Shown in pieces: positions 59,093 to 64,000 of a DNA stretch of 64,000 nt; position 1 is the first letter of the stretch, and each line of letters begins with the position of its first letter. Below the pieces are notes generated by a model, which saw only the letters and a program-made list of their open reading frames with translations, was not told where the DNA came from and did no database searches. The stretch comes from Rhodeus uyekii (lineage: Eukaryota; Chordata; Actinopteri; Cypriniformes; Acheilognathidae). Location: assembly GCA_037043235.1 (NCBI GenBank), contig JAWRVZ010000014.1, positions 992,001 to 1,056,000 on the forward strand. The letters run 5' to 3'. The translations under genes and the position numbers were made by a program.

Positions 59093-59264
59093 TTGTTTAC
59101 ATCCCACCGTGTATGTAATAAACATCATTGTGATTTGAATCTGTGTCACTGTGCTTCTGTGTACCTGCCCTGGAACCCGGAGATGGCAGTTTATCCTCTC
59201 TCTCCAAAAGAAATCTAGTGTAGTCAAATATGTATTAATATTGATAAATATGCTTATTTTAATA

Positions 59265-59370
59265 TTCTATCCTCTAATGCTGATAGAATGAGACGTGGTA
59301 ATTGCTGATGACGAGTTGATGGCATGGATCATTTGAACGGGCTCCTCCCGAACTTTAATAAAACATCATT
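59265..59370. repeat. Diverged B-module fragment
   Basis: It contains AATTGCTGATGACGAGTTGA and GCTCCTCCCGAACTTTAATA, matching the end of module B with about 10-15% differences. It is 170 bp right of the A-B unit. Confidence 0.75.
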
Positions 59371-60189
59371 AAATTTATAGTAATCGCAACGTCGCAAAAT
59401 TGCATCGCAACGTACAATAGTAAGGTGATTAAAATGTACATTGTATAGTATTTTCCTGAATGTCTGTATATTCAGCATTTGCATACTGTAAAAATACAGT
59501 AGTACAACTGCAAAAGGCAAAAAGGTTAAAAAACTCTAGGTAAAAAGCATGTTACAGTACTTCTCACCCAACTGCCTGTTTTCCTATTTTTAGGTCAAAA
59601 CGAAGCTCTCCAATTAAAACCATTCAATCTCGCAGAAAAACCAACAATTTCCCTCAGACATGACATACAAATCCTCAAAAACACAAACACTACAACATAG
59701 TCTTACACACTAGTGCGATCAATTCAAAACACTGTTACGAAAAACTCCTTTTGGTAATCTGGAATAATTTTACAGCTCAGTGTCTGTTACAGTATACAAC
59801 ATAATCAACAATAAGCTTTGTTTGTCTTCATCGTTTTCCTCCTCGTCCACCACCTCTTACACATACTCTTCCTACTATCCTTTTCAGATTGCTTCCATCT
59901 GTTGTTCACATCAACATTTAGTGCGTATGTTCCACCTGTGCACTCTTAACTGGCTTATTTTGTACAGTTGGTTTGATCACATCATTGCAAATGAGTGTCA
60001 TTGTGTGTAAATTATGACAACTGTGTTTTAACTATTCCATGCCTTAGTTTAGTGTTTTGCAACACAGGTGCATCACAGGTGTTTAAGGTTCTACAGAATG
60101 AGTAGAAACCAAAAAATTGGTTTAGGCTATTGAGAATTTAGTTCAGAGAATAGGGTTTAGTGTTTTAGCAATTTAGAAAAACTGTAATA
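59371..60189. other. Probable intronic/intergenic DNA with duplicated segment
   Basis: It includes 59690-59820, the empty-site copy of the DNA flanking the hAT element at 57464. No gene is seen. Confidence 0.5.
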
Positions 60190-61740
60190 TAGTCCAGGTG
60201 ATATGTGAAAATGATTCTTGATACACTTTTACAATTTGGGGCCCTGAACATTTTCAGAAATTGAGTCATCACACTAACGCCTTATGGTACCCATACTGGA
60301 AGCTATTTTGCTTTCCATAACCAAATTATGCATTTTCTATTATATATCCTGGACCAAACATGAAATAAAAAAAGATGAAATTGTGATGTTTAACTATGTT
60401 TTGATAGTCAAAGATTAAATGATACCATATACAATATCAAAAACTGTTTAGGTGAATAGTTAATTCAGTGATGTGAGAAGGAAATCACAGTATTTGAGAA
60501 CCTAGGCTAGACTTTATAATATCATGTCTGTTGCATGCATATTGTGTGTTGAGTTTAAAAAGTTCATGAACCCTGACAATACAATATTCAATATTACCTT
60601 GAAAGAAGGTCAAACACAAATATTTACTTTTTATTTCAGAAACCTAAAATCTCTTTCAGAAATATGGTTGTTTGATTGTTTTGTTGTTGAACCTATTCTT
60701 CGCTGTCTCCTTCACAGTCTCCTCCACATTGACACAGAGCTGTGCATAATAAGGCGTTTTGCATTTACAGTGCCCTGGCAGCCTTTCTTGCAGCCAAACC
60801 TTAAGAGTTCAAGGATGGACTGGCTTGTCTGTGGAAATTTACCACAATTGTCTACAGTCTCTTATCTCCAATCCAGTCTGTTGGAGAAAACATATTTGGT
60901 GCCACCCTTTGACAGAGCCATGAAGGTCTCTGTTTCCCTGCCATCTGCATTCCAGATATACAATGCTGTCCTCTTGCCCCTGGTTGCAAATGAGGAAACT
61001 GTGTTGCAGCCAGTGAAGGCATTGAACACAGGATGGGCCTTGGATTTATCAGGATCAAGAGACTTGGCAATCTCATGGGCAGGTATGAATCTGAAGTTCT
61101 TGCCAGCAGATGTTGAGGTCTGAGTCATATCAAAATTGTCAAAGCTGGACACTGAGGAGTTGTTGGATGGACCCAAGCTGTGGCTGGAAGAAAGGCTGCC
61201 GGGGCACTGCAAATGCAGAAAAGCCTCCTTAAAGAGTACAGCTGTGACTCAATGTGGAGGTGACTGTGAAGGAAACAGTGAAGAATAGATTCAATAACAA
61301 CAAACAATCAAACAAATGTGTGTCTGAAATAGATTTTTTTAAGTAAATCTTTGTGTTTAACACATTTTTTTAAGCTAAGGCCATATTGAATATTCTACTC
61401 TTTTCAGTAACTGTATTGTCAATGAACAAAAGCATGACACTTTTTAAACTCTATACAACATGCATACAACAGACATGATATTACGAAGTCTAGCATTAGT
61501 TCTCAGATGTTGTGATTTCCTTAAACATAAACATCACCTTTTCTGTGTTATCATGATTCATATTCGATTCAGGAGATAAGATACAAAACACATAATTTGG
61601 TTATGGCAGAAAGTTAAAATGGCTGTCACAAGTTGTTTTTGCGATGGTTTCATTTAAAAAAAATAAAAATTCTGGGCCCAAAACTGTACCAAGTGTACCA
61701 AGTTTCAGACCAAGAGAACATATCACCTCAAATTTTTCCA
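60190..61740. repeat. Large inverted repeat around a transposon-derived frame
   Basis: The left arm (about 60190-60800) and right arm (about 61185-61740) are reverse complements with roughly 75-80% identity by eye. Shared landmarks are ATATCATGTCTGTTG at 60520 with its complement near 61475, and CATAACCAAATTATG at 60317 with its complement near 61600. The middle 380 bp holds a minus-strand coding-like frame. Confidence 0.85.
60862..61212 (-). pseudogene. Transposon-derived protein fragment, unknown family
   Basis: A 116-codon minus-strand frame contains F-N-A-F-T-G-C-N-T-V-S-S-F followed by R-G-K-R-T-A. A very similar motif (A-F-T-G-C-D-T-V-S) recurs in uncharacterised, mobile-element-linked proteins of fish and cnidarians, some with a FEN/XPG-like fold. 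Here the D is N, which may remove an acidic active-site residue. It starts at the edge of the right arm of the inverted repeat. It is not a host gene that I recognise. Confidence 0.4.
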
Positions 61741-62209
61741 CCTGAACCACCGGTAAAAGGGATTTTAACTGAATAGGGGTCCTTGGAAAGTCATGAAGAG
61801 AGTACTAGCAGGGTCATTCCTGACATCAATGGGCCTTCTGACCCTCCTGTCACACACTCACATTAGAGATGCTAATTAATTTTTACAGTGAACAGAACTT
61901 GTCTGAATATTCATAACCATCTGTTCCACACTGCTACACTGCTACCTACAACAACAGCTGCTGCTCAGTTCATAATAGGCAATTTAAAGAAAATTAAAAT
62001 GCTTTATCAACATGAAGAGGATGATTGTAGCAGTTATCTGACAGCAATATGAAATCTCATTTAATGTGTGCCATGACTGGTTAGATCAGGAGCGGTCGTA
62101 AAAGAACATATGGCTACTGTAGTTAAGTTTGGGAATAAGTACGTGAATCAAAATTGTACACTTGTAAAATAACATCTGTACATTAAAACATTTATAGATT
62201 TTTCTCTAC
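61741..62209. other. Probable intronic/intergenic, no gene seen
   Basis: No ORF with a domain and no clear repeat ends. Confidence 0.5.
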
Positions 62210-62405
62210 ATGTCAACTACAGTATTATTGCATCATTAACATTTTTTATATCTTATATATTTTTATATACATTTCTACTCTGTATTTCTGCAATATCATG
62301 TCTGCACTATGTTTGTACTTTCCTCTGCACTCGAAGCTCTTGTCGCTAAGACAAATTCCTTGTGTGTATAAACACACACAGCAAATAAAGTTAATTCTGA
62401 TTCTA
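62210..62405 (+). mobile_element. LINE 3' end fragment
   Basis: AAGACAAATTCCTTGTGTGT is followed by GCAAATAAAGTTAATTCTGA and a short TTCTGAT-type tail. This is a familiar 3' end of teleost non-LTR retrotransposons (L2-like). Only the end is present. Confidence 0.6.
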
Positions 62406-64000
62406 AATCTGAAATATGACAGGTTAAGATAGGAAAAATTAATTTAATCTGTTTAACACTCTTTCTTAGGCTTAGTTGGAAATCGTGCCACTTATATCCA
62501 ATTTCTGTTCTCCTGCTTAGTACTGATTTTGAAAAATTCACAGATACAAAATTTTTATATAAAATAAATATAATAAAATTGTGATATTTCCAGGCATAAA
62601 TACTCATGTTTCCTGATAATAGGCCATGTTACACATGCAAGTTTAGTTGCATAAGCCAAAGATTAAGACTTAATATTCTTCAACTCAAATCACATTTGTT
62701 ATTATTCTCAATGCTCAATGGACAACTGCTTAATTGATCCTGAAGTGTTAGTCGTAGGTCAGGCAAACCTGAAGAACAGAGACAATAGATAAAGGGGAGA
62801 TACATGCTGCTTGTGACTTACAGTGCTTATATAATGCTTGTTAAAAATAGCTTCAAACACATTGCAAACACACACACACACACAAAGGAAAAAAGAAGAC
62901 CGTAAAATTGCACACTCTTGCATGTGCCACTGGTGTTTCCATGGCAACCTTGTGCAATTGGTCTCCACAACACCACATAAGTGCAGTCATGTGAATATTG
63001 GGATATCTTATTGCTTTGGAAATCTTTCACATTAAATTAAAAAAGGCAAAATTATTTTCTTTTCAAAAAGAGTTTTTAGTTCACAAACTTACTTCTTTGT
63101 ATTTTGTACACAATGTACACTGTTACTGATTATTCCATAGCAGTTATTGAAACCATTTACACTGTAACGATAATCCTGAGTATGCTTATCAAATATACAA
63201 ATGTAGATGATCTGTTTTGACAGTCAGCTCAAACATGGAGGTCCTGCTAGTGAGTTCTGAAAGAGGATGAAGCTCTGAGAGACGCAGCTGTGCAATCGTG
63301 TTGCATAATAGATCTATCCCATTAATGTTAATGAGCTAATGACGTAAACCCAGAGGTGTTGAGATGCTGCATGACACTGTACATAAATTATGAGCTACAC
63401 TAAAACTTCTAGTGGTGCTGACAGAAGCCTCAGTATGACATATTCAGACTGAATTCAAATAAAATAAATAAAAAGTTAACCATTGCTAAGAGAACCACTA
63501 AAGTTTTTGGCTTTTCAAAATTAACTGGGCTACAAAAGTGCACTTCTAGGGAGCCTGTATTGAGGACCTTCAGTGGGAATCTGTGACAGTGCCTGAACCA
63601 TTTATCAACAGTGTTTAAGAGGTTTAATGGGCCACAGACAGGCAAAACAGGGCAGCCATAAAGAAAATCAATGAGCTATTCATTAGTGTAGAATTTAGAA
63701 CGTAAAGATTACACAGGTCATTGCTCTCCTACCCTCCACTCTGTTAAGCAACTCAGAAAATAGATTTTACAACAAAAGTCATAAAGCTTAGCACAACAGG
63801 GGTGTACGGTCATATAAGCTAAGAATGTTCTGCATACCCAAGCCATTCGTGGACTCTGTAATTAGTATGAACACTATAAATGACAATACATTCTCTTGTT
63901 TTATGTGTACTATAAAGCTTACCTCGTAATATTTTCGTAAAGTGAATTGCATGTATTAAATTGAATTGAATTGTAACTGGCTGTAATTTATTTATTTGCT
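62406..64000. other. Right end of window, no gene seen
   Basis: A (CA)n run lies at 62867-62883. The remainder is AT-rich. I looked here for a gpm6b first exon (a short minus-strand exon ending in ATG-G before a GT donor) and could not single one out. Confidence 0.4.

Noticed and set aside
60524..61123. 199-codon plus-strand frame as a host gene
   Set aside because: It runs through the left arm of the inverted repeat and then antisense to the transposon-like minus-strand frame.

Overview
The window looks like nuclear genomic DNA of a teleost fish, probably a cyprinid or another cypriniform. The evidence is spliced vertebrate genes, dense nested fish transposons (Tc1, hAT, BEL/Pao, pogo/Tigger, tRNA-derived SINEs, solo LTRs), many AT, CA and CTAT microsatellites, and no bacterial-style operons.

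Three host genes are readable. tceanc lies at 23063-24247 (+) and rab9a at 29448-30053 (+); each has one coding exon. gpm6b lies on the minus strand from 41126 down to 33478, with six constitutive or alternative coding exons resolved to the base and two alternative last exons. Human Xp22.2 also carries TCEANC, RAB9A and GPM6B as neighbours, so this is a conserved block. TRAPPC2 and OFD1, which sit between RAB9A and GPM6B in mammals, are absent from the short interval here. The first exon(s) of gpm6b were not found, so 41127-64000 may be a large intron loaded with transposons.

The left 15.7 kb is a nested transposon complex. A BEL/Pao retrotransposon (453-15691, exact 5-bp target duplication ATATG) carries gag, protease, RT, RNase H and integrase. 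It is broken by a non-coding stretch in gag, an in-frame stop and a 20-bp tandem duplication that shifts the frame. Its 5' LTR is split by a 6.6-kb element (698-7329) whose repeats are ordered A-B-A-internal-B. That order matches the split direct repeats of Ngaro-type (DIRS-order) tyrosine-recombinase retroelements read from the other strand. Its interior holds about two dozen copies of a 66-bp repeat that can fold into two hairpins with the same loop, and a hAT element is nested inside it. A second, diverged long copy (45905-50400) and an A-B-only copy (58764-59092) lie elsewhere in the window.

The rest is intergenic or intronic DNA with solo LTRs, five hAT-like elements with readable 8-bp target duplications, three Tc1 copies, a pogo/Tigger copy, other non-autonomous DNA elements and several large inverted repeats. 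Insertion order can be read at several sites, for example hAT in solo LTR in an older LTR at 51349-53085.
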